DNA from: G965215145 sp965215145
GTDB lineage: Bacteria; Bacteroidota; Rhodothermia; Rhodothermales; JANQRZ01
NCBI GenBank assembly: GCA_965215145.1
Contig: OZ244038.1
Span: forward strand, 1,984,001 to 2,048,000
Length of the DNA stretch: 64,000 nt
Direction: 5' to 3'
Position 1 is the stretch's first letter. Each line of letters starts with the position of its first letter. The translations under genes and the position numbers were made by a program. Below the pieces are notes generated by a model. The model did not search any database. It saw only the letters and a program-made list of their open reading frames with translations, and had not been told where the DNA came from. This document shows positions 40,870 through 48,952 of the stretch, in pieces.

Positions 40870-43368
40870 TTAGAACTCCTCCCCGCCAAGGTCTCCGCCG
40901 CCTCGGTCGTCGCGGTCGTTCCGCTCGGGCTGGCCGAACGTGTAGGAGAACGTGAGGCCGACGCGCTGCGCGCCCCAGCTCCGCTCGAGCTCCTGGTAGT
41001 ACTCCGGCTGGTCGAGCGTGAACGCGAACCCGGCGGTGTCGAAGGGGTCGCGGGCCTGGAGGGTGAGGCTAGCCCGGCCGTCGAGGAGGTCCTGGCGGAG
41101 CGCGAGGTTCGTCCACGAGCGCGAGCCGATCCGGCCCTGCTCCGTGTCCATCGGGGCGCGGTAGAAGACGGTGGCCTGGAAGCCGAGGTCCCCGAGGCCG
41201 AAGCGGTCGCCGAGGGCGTAGCTCGCGTTGAGCCGGCCGCCCCATCCGAGGGCGTCATTCTGGAGGTCGGCGTCGACGTTCGAGCCGTCGGAGACGACGC
41301 GGTAGCCTTCGAGGCTGCCGTAGCCGCGGAGGCCGTCGAGCGCGCCGCCGCCCTCGAAGCTCGCGACGAGCTCCGCGCCGTAGGAGTCGGCGGTGTCGAA
41401 GTTCTCGAACGTCCGCGTAAAGACGCCGCCCGCGAACGTCGTCACGCGGCCGATCTGGTCGCTCGTCCGGCGGAAGTACGGGGTGAGCGTCAGCGACCCC
41501 CACGGCACGTAACGGACGTAGCCGAGCTCGACGGCATCGACGTATTCGGGCCGGAGCGCGGGGTTGCCGACGCGGAGGTTGGAGGGGTCGTCCTGGCTCG
41601 GGAACGGGTTGAGCGCGCGCGTGCGCGGCCGGTTGATCCGCCGGCTGTAGCTGGCCTTGAGGACGTCGTTCTCCGAGAGCTCGTAGGCGAGGAACGCGCT
41701 GGGAAAGGCGCTGGCGTAGTCGTTCTCGAAGGGGTCCGGCTCGCTCTCCAGCGTGAACGTCGTCCGTGCCGTCTCCAGCCGGAGGCCGGCCTGGAGCCCG
41801 AGCGGCCCCCACTCCCGCGCGAGCTGTCCGTAGACCGCGTGGATCTGGACCTCGAAGTCGAACACGTTGTTGAGCCCGGCGTCCGGTGCCAGCACGCCGC
41901 CGCGCTCCGTCTCAGAGAAGAACAGCGCGTCGATGGTCTCGAGGTCGCCCTGGTACCCGGCCTCCAGGCGGAAGCCGGCGAGGGGGCGGACGTAGTCGAC
42001 CTGGAGCGAGGCCTCGCTCCGGTCGCGCTCGGAGCGGGCGAGCTGGAGCGGGTCGAGCGGGTCGGCCTCGGAGGGGGCGTAGCCGGCGAGGAGCGCCTCG
42101 CGGAACGACTCGTCGCCGTCGCTGGAGGAGGCGTTGTAGCGGCCCTCGACCGCGAGGGTGTGGGCCTCGTCGCCGCGCGGGGCCGCCGAGAACCGGTGGG
42201 TGAGGGCGAGGCGGAGGTCCGTGTTCCACTGCTCCTCGTCCTCGACGACGAGCCGCTCGTAGCCGAGCGTCGGGGCGGCGCCGTCGAGGCCGCTGAGGAA
42301 GGTGTTCAGCTCCTCCTCCGTCTCCGTCTCGTAGCCGCCCTGGGCCGCGGCCGAGAGCGTCGTCCGAGGCGAGAGCGCGTAGTCCGCGGCGAGGTTCAGG
42401 AAGTGGCTCGTCTCAAACTCGTCCTCCGTCTCCACGTCGTCGCGGAAGGTGAGGGGGTCGCCGGTGCGGTCCAGGCGGAAGCCGGAGCCGCCGCCGTCGC
42501 CCTTCTCGTCGCGGAAGCCGTAGGAGGCCGAGAGGCTCCAGGGGCCGCCGCCGTAGGTCGCGAGGCCGGTGGCGCTGTAGCCGCCCCGCGAATCCACGCC
42601 GGCCGAGAGCGTCCCCCCGAGCCCGCGCTCGGCGTCCTCCTTGAGCACGATGTTGATGATGCCGCTCATCCCGTCGGGCTCGAACCGCGCCGAGGGGTTC
42701 GGGATCACCTCGACGCGCTCGATGGCGCCGGCGGGGAGCTGCTGAAGGTAGGTCGCAACAAGGTCGCCGGAGACCGGGGCCGGCCGGCCGTTGATGAGGA
42801 TGGCGACGTTGCCGCTGCCGCGGAGGCTCACGTTGCCGTCCACGTCCAACTCGACGGAGGGGATCGTCTCCAGCACCGTCGCCGCCGTCCCGCTCGCGGC
42901 GACGGGGTCGTCGGCGGTGGCGTAGACGGTCCGGTCGATCTCGAGCTGCACCGGGGGCCGCTCGGCGGCGACCTCGACGCTCCCGAGGGACTCGACGTCC
43001 GGGGCCAGGGCGAGGGCGCCGAGGTCGAGGTCCACCCCGCCGCGCCCGAGCGCGACGTCCTCGCGGGCCGCCGTCTCGTAGCCGACGAAGCTGACGACGA
43101 CGCGGTAGCGGCCCGGCCGGAGGCCCTCGGCGCGGAAGACCCCGGCGCCGTCGGTGATGGAGCCGGTGACGAGGGTGGTGTCCTGCCCCGCGCCGGCCTC
43201 CGCCACGCGCCACACGGCGACGGAGGCCGAGGGGAGCGGCGCCTCGGTGGCGGCGTCGAGGACGCGGCCCGAGAGGGTGCCCCGGGCGGCCCGCTCCTGC
43301 GCTGCGGCGGAGGGGGAGAGGAGCGCGGCAAGGAACGCGAGGGGGAGCAGCCGGCGGCGGAGCGTCAT
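40870..43368 (-). CDS. TonB-dependent-receptor-like outer-membrane beta-barrel protein
   Basis: 832 residues from ATG 43368, which gives a signal peptide (MTLRRRLLPLAFLAALLSPS). A carboxypeptidase-regulatory-like beta-sandwich (~25-115) shows GTLSGRVLDAATEAPLPSAS and GLRPGRYRVVVSFVGYETAA. A plug domain follows with VLETIPSVELDVDGNVSLRG, VAILINGRPAP and IERVEVIPNPSARFEPDGMS. The rest is beta-barrel strands ending FSYTFGQPERNDRDDRG. The layout fits the 'outer membrane beta-barrel family' (PF14905-like) with or without TonB function. The ligand is unknown. No SusD partner is adjacent. Confidence 0.87.
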   Translation of the reverse strand: MTLRRRLLPLAFLAALLSPSAAAQERAARGTLSGRVLDAATEAPLPSASVAVWRVAEAGAGQDTTLVTGSITDGAGVFRAEGLRPGRYRVVVSFVGYETAAREDVALGRGGVDLDLGALALAPDVESLGSVEVAAERPPVQLEIDRTVYATADDPVAASGTAATVLETIPSVELDVDGNVSLRGSGNVAILINGRPAPVSGDLVATYLQQLPAGAIERVEVIPNPSARFEPDGMSGIINIVLKEDAERGLGGTLSAGVDSRGGYSATGLATYGGGPWSLSASYGFRDEKGDGGGSGFRLDRTGDPLTFRDDVETEDEFETSHFLNLAADYALSPRTTLSAAAQGGYETETEEELNTFLSGLDGAAPTLGYERLVVEDEEQWNTDLRLALTHRFSAAPRGDEAHTLAVEGRYNASSSDGDESFREALLAGYAPSEADPLDPLQLARSERDRSEASLQVDYVRPLAGFRLEAGYQGDLETIDALFFSETERGGVLAPDAGLNNVFDFEVQIHAVYGQLAREWGPLGLQAGLRLETARTTFTLESEPDPFENDYASAFPSAFLAYELSENDVLKASYSRRINRPRTRALNPFPSQDDPSNLRVGNPALRPEYVDAVELGYVRYVPWGSLTLTPYFRRTSDQIGRVTTFAGGVFTRTFENFDTADSYGAELVASFEGGGALDGLRGYGSLEGYRVVSDGSNVDADLQNDALGWGGRLNASYALGDRFGLGDLGFQATVFYRAPMDTEQGRIGSRSWTNLALRQDLLDGRASLTLQARDPFDTAGFAFTLDQPEYYQELERSWGAQRVGLTFSYTFGQPERNDRDDRGGGDLGGEEF

Positions 43369-43513
43369 GTTCACGGGGGATGGGGCGGGTGGGCCTGCGT
43401 ATTCGCGCGACGGGCCGGGTCCGATCCGGCCGGTCACGAACGGCACGAGCGTGTCACGAACGGCACGTCGGCCCTCACGAGCTGGACGGCACGAAGTCTC
43501 GTTCGGTCAGAGT

Positions 43514-43594
43514 GGTCCCGCCGCCGGGGCCTACGTGGTGCGGATCGGAGTAGGCGCGCAGGTCCTCACGCGGCGTGTGACAGTGCTGAGGTAG
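43514..43594 (+). pseudogene. orphan T9SS C-terminal-domain remnant
   Basis: The plus-strand frame GPAAGAYVVRIGVGAQVLTRR followed by VTVLR and a stop at 43592-43594 matches the end of type A sorting domains (LPSGVYVVRAAG... in this window). Upstream the frame has no recognisable cargo domain. Two copies of GTCACGAACGGCACG near 43435-43470 may mark the deletion that removed it. This is the only content seen in the 283-bp gap. Confidence 0.45.
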
Positions 43595-43651
43595 GCTCGT
43601 GCTTGCTGGAACTCCACGCTCGGTCTCCTGGCTTTTGGTGGGGGCCGACGC

Positions 43652-44038
43652 TTACAATGCCCGGAGGGTCTCAAAAGCCGCACGCATGACCGCGGCGTAA
43701 CCGCCGATCCGTGCGTACATCTCGTCGGCGAGCGCCTCGTTGTAGGTGTGCGAGGACAGATTGCGGTCGCTCAGCATGGCGAGCCACGTCGCCTCGTCGT
43801 CAATCCACCCGGCCCGGTAGGCGGCCCGAAGCGCCTCCTTCGGGAAGGTGACCTCCTCGCCTTGGTCCTTCAGGAGCAGCTTCAGCGTCTTCCAGAACAG
43901 CTCGAAGGTGAACTCGAAGCGCTGGATGGTGCCGTCGATCAGCAGCCGGTCCCCGGCCGGGTCGCGTCTGCACGCCTCCTCCAGGGCTACGAGCGCCCTG
44001 CCGAGCTGGCTTAGCGAGCGGGTCAGCTTAGCGCTCAT
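43652..44038 (-). CDS. nucleotidyltransferase substrate-binding (HI0074/HEPN-like) protein
   Basis: 128 residues from ATG 44038. The family TIGR01987 pattern is visible: LGRALVALEEACRRDP, IQRFEFTFELFWKTLKLLLK, FPKEALRAAYRAGWIDDEA and WLAMLSDRNLSSHTYNEALA. The RNLSSHTY segment is the HEPN-type R-x4-6-H motif. In related MNT-HEPN systems the HEPN partner is an RNase toxin or substrate-binding protein that MntA neutralises by AMPylation. It overlaps the MNT gene by 11 nt. Confidence 0.87.
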   Translation of the reverse strand: MSAKLTRSLSQLGRALVALEEACRRDPAGDRLLIDGTIQRFEFTFELFWKTLKLLLKDQGEEVTFPKEALRAAYRAGWIDDEATWLAMLSDRNLSSHTYNEALADEMYARIGGYAAVMRAAFETLRAL

Positions 44039-44309
44039 ACAGCATGACCCCGTCGCGGTCGATGTGGCGGCGGAGCTCGTCGGGCGCGCTGGAGAGGCGG
44101 GTAGCGTCGATGTCGAGCAGCGTCGGGGCGTCGTACTCGAGGTAGGCCCAGATGTGCCCCCATGCCGCGTAGTCTGAGCACTCGATCGCCAGGTCGATGT
44201 CGGAGCGGGGGGCGTGGTCCCCGCGGGCGCGGGAGCCGTAGAGCACGACGCGCTCGACCTCCGGGAAGGAGGCGAGACGATCGGTGATCGCGCGGAGTAC
44301 CGGCAGCAT
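44028..44309 (-). CDS. MNT-domain minimal nucleotidyltransferase (antitoxin-like)
   Basis: 93 residues from ATG 44309. The nucleotidyltransferase signature is VVLYGSRARGDHAPRSDIDL (GSxAxG and SDxD). It is the upstream member of a two-gene unit on the minus strand whose coding sequences overlap by 11 nt. MntA-type proteins AMPylate their HEPN partners. The DNA here lies between the receptor and rpsO, an insertion site for small accessory modules. A longer upstream in-frame start exists, but the extension has no conserved content. Confidence 0.85.
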   Translation of the reverse strand: MLPVLRAITDRLASFPEVERVVLYGSRARGDHAPRSDIDLAIECSDYAAWGHIWAYLEYDAPTLLDIDATRLSSAPDELRRHIDRDGVMLYER

Positions 44310-44473
44310 AGCGGGGTTGGGCACACGGAGACCGCTTAAGCTTACGCACGGGCGGGCGACGGCTGGGAGCGCTCCGCCGTCTACGCACCGACGCGGTAAA
44401 GGCGGCGTAATCACCCCATCTTCGCAGCCTCGGCGGACACCGCCCGCTAGCTTCACGTTTCCACGTCCCTAGT

Positions 44474-44530
44474 GGCGCCCCGGCGAGCCCGCCTCGGCGC
44501 CGCTTCTTTAGCATCGACCGCATCTAAAGA
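44474..44530 (+). promoter_or_regulatory. rpsO leader hairpins, candidate S15 autoregulatory site
   Basis: Two stem-loops can be drawn upstream of rpsO: GGCGCC (44474-44479) with GGCGCC (44496-44501), supported by CGAG/CTCG inside, and TCTTTAG (44505-44511) with CTAAAGA (44524-44530). S15 is known to repress its own translation through leader structures in several bacteria; this placement fits but is not tested. Confidence 0.4.
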
Positions 44531-44541
44531 GGCACCCCCCC

Positions 44542-44808
44542 ATGATCACGAAAGCCGAGATCCAGGAGCTCGTCTCCGAGCACGGCGACGGCTCCGACGA
44601 CACGGGCCGCCCCGAGGTCCAGATCGCCATCTTCAGCCGGCGTATCAACCGCCTCACGGACCACCTCAAGACGAACCCCAAGGACCACAGCTCGCGCCGT
44701 GGGCTGCTCCAGCTCGTCGGCAAGCGGCGCCGGCTGCTCGACTACCTCGCCCAGCGCGACATCGAGCGCTACCGCGCCATCATCGCCAAGCTCGGGATCC
44801 GGAAGTAG
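44542..44808 (+). CDS. rpsO: 30S ribosomal protein S15
   Basis: 88 residues, the standard length. Conserved S15 sequence is seen: MITKAEIQELVSEHGDGSDD, TGRPEVQIAIFSRRINRLTD, HLKTNPKDHSSRRGLLQLVG and KRRRLLDYLAQRDIERYRAI. It binds 16S rRNA in the platform of the 30S subunit. It is followed by a GC-rich hairpin and then pnp, the classic rpsO-pnp order. Confidence 0.97.
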   Translation: MITKAEIQELVSEHGDGSDDTGRPEVQIAIFSRRINRLTDHLKTNPKDHSSRRGLLQLVGKRRRLLDYLAQRDIERYRAIIAKLGIRK

Positions 44809-44820
44809 CCGGTCCCGCCC

Positions 44821-44850
44821 CGGCGGCGCTCCCTCTTCGGGGCGCCGCCG
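44821..44850 (+). terminator. GC-rich hairpin after rpsO
   Basis: A 9-bp perfect stem CGGCGGCGC/GCGCCGCCG (44821-44829, 44842-44850) with a 12-nt loop lies 12 nt after the rpsO stop. The following GTCTGTTC is only weakly T-rich, so it may be a partial terminator or processing site. Confidence 0.45.
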
Positions 44851-45012
44851 TCTGTTCACCCCCGGTGGCCCACAGACAGAGGCCGCCGCCACCGCGCCCC
44901 GCAGCCCCCCCTCCGCGCCCGCCGGCAGTCAGTCTTCTGCGGTCAGCCGCCGCCCGCCCCCAACCGGGGCCGAGCCCGCCGCTGACCACCGAAAGCTGAT
45001 TCCCGGCCCGCC

Positions 45013-45040
45013 CCTCCTCCGAGGAATTCCTCGGAGGGGG
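45013..45040 (+). promoter_or_regulatory. strong hairpin in the pnp leader
   Basis: CCTCCGAGGA and its complement form an uninterrupted 22-bp palindrome (45016-45037), extendable to 28 nt with a T-G pair. It lies 51 nt upstream of pnp. In E. coli an RNase III-cleaved leader hairpin mediates PNPase autoregulation; a similar role is possible here. Confidence 0.45.
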
Positions 45041-45091
45041 CGGACAAGCCGGAAGTCCTGGTTGCACCGGCGCCCAACCACACACCGCCTG

Positions 45092-47401
45092 ATGAACGCC
45101 ATCACGCAAACCATCGACATCGGCCAGGGCAAGCAGATCACGCTTGAGACCGGCCAGCTCGCCAAGCAGGCCAACGGCGCCGTCGTCGCCCGCATGGGCG
45201 ACACCGTCGTGCTCTGCACCGCCGTCCTCGACTCGCGGGTCCGCGAGGGCCAGAGCTTCTTCCCGCTGACCGTCGACTACCGCGAGCGCTACAGCGCCGG
45301 CGGCAAGTTCCCCGGCGGGTTCATCAAGCGCGAGGGCCGCCCGACCGACAAGGAGGTGCTCTCCTCCCGCATCATCGACCGGACCATCCGCCCGCTGTTC
45401 CCCGACGGCTTCCGCAACGAGGTCCAGGTGCTCTGCACCGTGTTCTCCGCCGACCCCGAGCAGGACGCCGACGTCGTCGCCGGCGTCGGCGCGTCGGCCG
45501 CGCTCGCCCTCTCCGGCGCCCCGTTCGACGGCCCCACGGCGCACGTCCGCGTCGGCCGCCACAACGGCGCCTTCGTCGTCAACCCCACCGGCGAGGAGCG
45601 CGAGGGGAGCGACTTCGACCTCATCGTCTCCGGCAAGTCCGACGCCATCGTGATGGTCGAGGGCGAGATGAAGGAGGTCTCCGAGGCCGACATGCTGGAG
45701 GCGCTCGACGTGGCGCACGACGCCATCAAGAAGCTCGTCGCCGGCATCACCGAGCTGAAGCGGCAGTACGAGGCCGAGCGCGGCCCGATCGAGCCGTTCG
45801 AGTACTCGACCGTCGCGCCGGACCCGGCCCTCGTGGACGAGGTCTACGGGATGATCCGCGACGACGTGACGGCCCACCTCCGGCAGCCCTACGAGAAGAA
45901 GAGCTTCTACGGCGGCATCCGCGAGATCCGCGACCGGATGCTCGAGCGCGTCGCCGGCAACCCCGTCCTCGAGGCCGTCGAGGACGCCGTGGACGACCTC
46001 CTCGGCAGCGAGCCCGGCCCGTCGGAGAGCGACTACAAGGAGGCCTTCAAGGCCGCCGAGAGCCGGGTGATGCGGGACATGATCCTCGACGAGGGCCGCC
46101 GCCTCGACGGCCGCGCCACCGACGAGGTCCGCGACATCTGGAGCCAGACGGACTTCCTCCCCCGCGCCCACGGCTCCGCGGTCTTCACCCGCGGCGAGAC
46201 GCAGGTGCTCGCCTCCGTTACGCTCGGCACCGGGCGCGACGTGCAGGGCGTGGACCAGCTCTTCGACGAGGAGGACAAGCGGTTCTACCTCCACTACACC
46301 TTCCCGCCGTTCTCGACGGGCGAGGCGAAGTTCCTCCGCGGCCCCGGCCGCCGCGAGATCGGCCACGGCTACCTCGCCGAGCGCGCGCTGACGCCGATGA
46401 TCCCGGACCAGGAGGAGTTCCCCTACACGATCCGCGTGACGTGTGACGTGCTGGAGTCCAACGGCTCCTCCTCGATGGCGAGCGTCTGCTCGGGCTCGAT
46501 GGCGCTCATGGCCGCTGGCGTCCCGCTGAAGAAGCCCGTCGCCGGCATCGCGATGGGGCTCATCAAGTCCGGCGACCGGGTGGCCGTGCTGAGCGACATC
46601 CTCGGCACCGAGGACCACCTCGGCGACATGGACTTCAAGGTCACCGGCACGCGCGACGGCATCACCGCCGTGCAGATGGACATCAAGGTCGACGGCCTCC
46701 AGAAGTCGACGATGCAGAAGGCGCTGGAGCAGGCGAAGGCCGGCCGCGACCACATCCTCGCCCGCATGGAGGAGACGATCTCCGTCGCCCGCGACGAGCT
46801 CGCCCCCGGCGCGCCCCGCCTCTACCAGCTCGTCATCGACACCGACTTCATCGGGCAGCTCATCGGGCCGGGCGGCAAGAACATCCGCGCGCTCCAGGAC
46901 GAGACCGGCACGCAGGTCAACATCGACGAGGCCGACGGCAAGGGCTACGTCACCATCGCCGCCAACGACCAGGCCGCGGCCGAGGCCGCCATCGAGCGCG
47001 TCAAGGCCATCGTGACGGTCCCGGAGGTCGGCGAGGAGTACGAGGGGACGGTCAAGAACCTGCTCTCGTTCGGCGCCATCCTCGAGATCATGCCCGGCCG
47101 CGAGGGGATGCTCCACGTCTCCGAGATGGCCCACGGCTACGTCGACAAGCCCGAGGACGAGGTCCAGGTCGGCGACAAGGTGAAGGTCCAGCTCATCGAG
47201 GTCCGCGACGATGGGAAGCTCCGGCTCAGCCGGAAGCCGTACCTCCCGAAGCCGACCGAGGAGGAGCTGGCCGCCGCCCGTGAGCGCCGCAACAACAGCG
47301 GCGGCAACCGCGGCGGTGGCGGCCGGGGCCGCAGCGGCGGCCGGGGCGGTCGGCGCGGCGGTCGGGACGGCGGCAACCGCAATGGCGGCGACCGCGGCTA
47401 A
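45092..47401 (+). CDS. pnp: polyribonucleotide nucleotidyltransferase
   Basis: 769 residues from ATG 45092. Two RNase PH-like domains are present (MNAITQTIDIGQGKQITLET...; FPDGFRNEVQVLCTVF; second: GRATDEVRDIWSQTDFLPRA). The KH domain has GQLIGPGGKNIRALQDETGT, and the S1 domain has YEGTVKNLLSFGAILEIMPG. PNPase degrades RNA from the 3' end with phosphate. A Gly/Arg/Asn-rich RGG-like tail of ~35 residues (from about position 735) is an unusual addition that could bind RNA. The structured leader above and the rpsO gene upstream form the conserved context. Confidence 0.96.
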   Translation: MNAITQTIDIGQGKQITLETGQLAKQANGAVVARMGDTVVLCTAVLDSRVREGQSFFPLTVDYRERYSAGGKFPGGFIKREGRPTDKEVLSSRIIDRTIRPLFPDGFRNEVQVLCTVFSADPEQDADVVAGVGASAALALSGAPFDGPTAHVRVGRHNGAFVVNPTGEEREGSDFDLIVSGKSDAIVMVEGEMKEVSEADMLEALDVAHDAIKKLVAGITELKRQYEAERGPIEPFEYSTVAPDPALVDEVYGMIRDDVTAHLRQPYEKKSFYGGIREIRDRMLERVAGNPVLEAVEDAVDDLLGSEPGPSESDYKEAFKAAESRVMRDMILDEGRRLDGRATDEVRDIWSQTDFLPRAHGSAVFTRGETQVLASVTLGTGRDVQGVDQLFDEEDKRFYLHYTFPPFSTGEAKFLRGPGRREIGHGYLAERALTPMIPDQEEFPYTIRVTCDVLESNGSSSMASVCSGSMALMAAGVPLKKPVAGIAMGLIKSGDRVAVLSDILGTEDHLGDMDFKVTGTRDGITAVQMDIKVDGLQKSTMQKALEQAKAGRDHILARMEETISVARDELAPGAPRLYQLVIDTDFIGQLIGPGGKNIRALQDETGTQVNIDEADGKGYVTIAANDQAAAEAAIERVKAIVTVPEVGEEYEGTVKNLLSFGAILEIMPGREGMLHVSEMAHGYVDKPEDEVQVGDKVKVQLIEVRDDGKLRLSRKPYLPKPTEEELAAARERRNNSGGNRGGGGRGRSGGRGGRRGGRDGGNRNGGDRG

Positions 47402-47410
47402 GCCGAACGC

Positions 47411-48952
47411 TCACCGGGCGCTGCCCGCGTGAACCCCCCGCGAGGGCGGCCGGGCCGAGAGGCTCTGCCGCCCTCGCCGTATTTGTTGCTGGCCCCTTAT
47501 CGAACGACAGCGAAGTGGCGCGTCAGCACGGTGGGTGGGGCGCCCGCCACCGTCACCGTCGCCCGCACGAGGTAGCTCCCGGCGGCGAGCCCACTGATAG
47601 GGAGACGCAGGGTGCGGCGACCCGCTGGGACCGTCTCTTTCGGGAGCGTGGTGAGCATCCGCGGCGAGGTCCACGACAGCGAGGCGGACCTCGGCCGGCG
47701 CGGGCACCACGAGGGGGACCGTCACCGCGCCGTCCGAGGGGTTCGGGAAGGGCGTGCCGAGCCGGATGCTCTCTGGTCGGGCCGGCCCGCCCTCGGCGTT
47801 CACCGTCACCACCGGCTCGGACGAGCGGAACACGCCGCCGTAGGTCAGCGCGCCGTACCCCTTCAGCGCCACCCACAGCCGCCCCTGCCCGTCGACGGCG
47901 AGCTCCTCGAGCTGGGCCCGGTTCCCGAGCGCGGCCTCGGCCGGGAGCGCCGGGAGCGCCTGCCACGTCGCCCCGCCGTCGGTGGAGCCGTGGACGCGGA
48001 GGTCCTCGCGCTCCCCGTCGTCGAGGGCGAAGACGACGCCCTCGTCGTCGGCCGCCGCGAGGAAGCCGCCGGTGTCGCTGACGCCGGGGACCTGCCCGAC
48101 GAACTCCCACTGCGCCCCGTCCGTGCTCGCCCACACCTCCCCGTTGCCGGCGTCGTCAAAGAGGGAGAAGTCGTTGACGAAGGCGAGCACCTGCCCCCGC
48201 GCCGGGTCCTCCGCCGGCCCCCCCCACGGCGCCCGCACGACCGAGACGACGCGGTAGCGGAACGGCTGCGTTAGCGGCGTCGGCTGCCACGTGAAGCCGT
48301 CGTCGCGGCTGTAGGCGAGCCCACCGTTGCCGCCGGCGACGACGACCCCGCCCGGCAGCGAGTCCGAGGCCGGGAGGCTGGCGAAGACGAGCGGGAAGAA
48401 GCGGAAGCCGAGGTCGTCGTTCTCGTCGATGAGCGTCCACGTGAGGCCGTCGTCGGCGCTGCGGGCCGTCGTGGGGCCGGCCTCGTCGCGGTTGGTGATG
48501 AGCGCGCCCAAGGGGGTGTAGGCGAGGCCCTCGCTGCCGCCGTCGAGCGCGAGCGCCCACGTGGCCCCCCCGTCGGCGGAGCGCTCCGTGCTGCCGAACC
48601 CGACGGCGAAGAGGGCGCCGGTCCGCGAGACGAACACGTCGCGGTTCGGGCGGCGGTCGGCGACGAGCGCCCACGCCTCGGCGGCGGGGTCGCCGTCGGC
48701 GTCGAGGGGGAGGCGGAAGAGGCCGTCGGTACCGTTGACGTAGGCCACCGTGTCGGCGAGGAGGAAGCCGAAGAGGCGGACGGGGCCGCCGACGAGCTCC
48801 CAGGTGACCTCGGCCCAGAGTGCGGCCTGGGGCGCCACGCCATCGGCGTCGCCACCCTGCGCATAGGCCGGCGGGGCCCACGCGAGGAGAGCGGCGAAGA
48901 GGAGGGGCGCGGCGCGCGTTGTGGCGGCGAGTCTCATGGCGGAGCACGTCAT
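47411..48952 (-). CDS. T9SS-exported beta-propeller protein, copy 1, sorting domain out of frame
   Basis: 513 residues as read. A signal peptide (near MRLAATTRAAPLLFAALLAW) is followed by a WD/BNR-like sensor propeller with Asp-box-like repeats (STERSADGGATWALALDG, RSADDGLTWTLI, YSRDDGFTWQ, STDGGATWQALPAL). After PFPNPSDGAVTVPLVVPAPA the frame drifts at DLAAD (around 47655). The proper sorting-domain continuation (MLTTLPKETVPAGRRTLRLP, then GSYLVRATV and a TAA at 47497-47499) lies in another frame. So as read the C-terminus is nonsense. The middle ~950 bp is almost identical to copy 2. Confidence 0.65.
   Translation of the reverse strand: MTCSAMRLAATTRAAPLLFAALLAWAPPAYAQGGDADGVAPQAALWAEVTWELVGGPVRLFGFLLADTVAYVNGTDGLFRLPLDADGDPAAEAWALVADRRPNRDVFVSRTGALFAVGFGSTERSADGGATWALALDGGSEGLAYTPLGALITNRDEAGPTTARSADDGLTWTLIDENDDLGFRFFPLVFASLPASDSLPGGVVVAGGNGGLAYSRDDGFTWQPTPLTQPFRYRVVSVVRAPWGGPAEDPARGQVLAFVNDFSLFDDAGNGEVWASTDGAQWEFVGQVPGVSDTGGFLAAADDEGVVFALDDGEREDLRVHGSTDGGATWQALPALPAEAALGNRAQLEELAVDGQGRLWVALKGYGALTYGGVFRSSEPVVTVNAEGGPARPESIRLGTPFPNPSDGAVTVPLVVPAPAEVRLAVVDLAADAHHAPERDGPSGSPHPASPYQWARRRELPRAGDGDGGGRPTHRADAPLRCRSIRGQQQIRRGRQSLSARPPSRGVHAGSAR
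47797..48747. repeat. near-identical tandem block, copy 1
   Basis: Matches 49251-50201 at a constant offset of 1454 bp with very few differences (for example GGTACCG here versus GGTGCCG there at 48731/50185). Confidence 0.85.

Noticed and set aside
40870..43368. SusC-type polysaccharide-utilisation locus
   Set aside because: No SusD-like partner, glycoside hydrolases or SusC signature in the neighbourhood.
44028..44038. Fusion of the MNT and HEPN-like genes
   Set aside because: They overlap by 11 nt but in different frames with their own start and stop.
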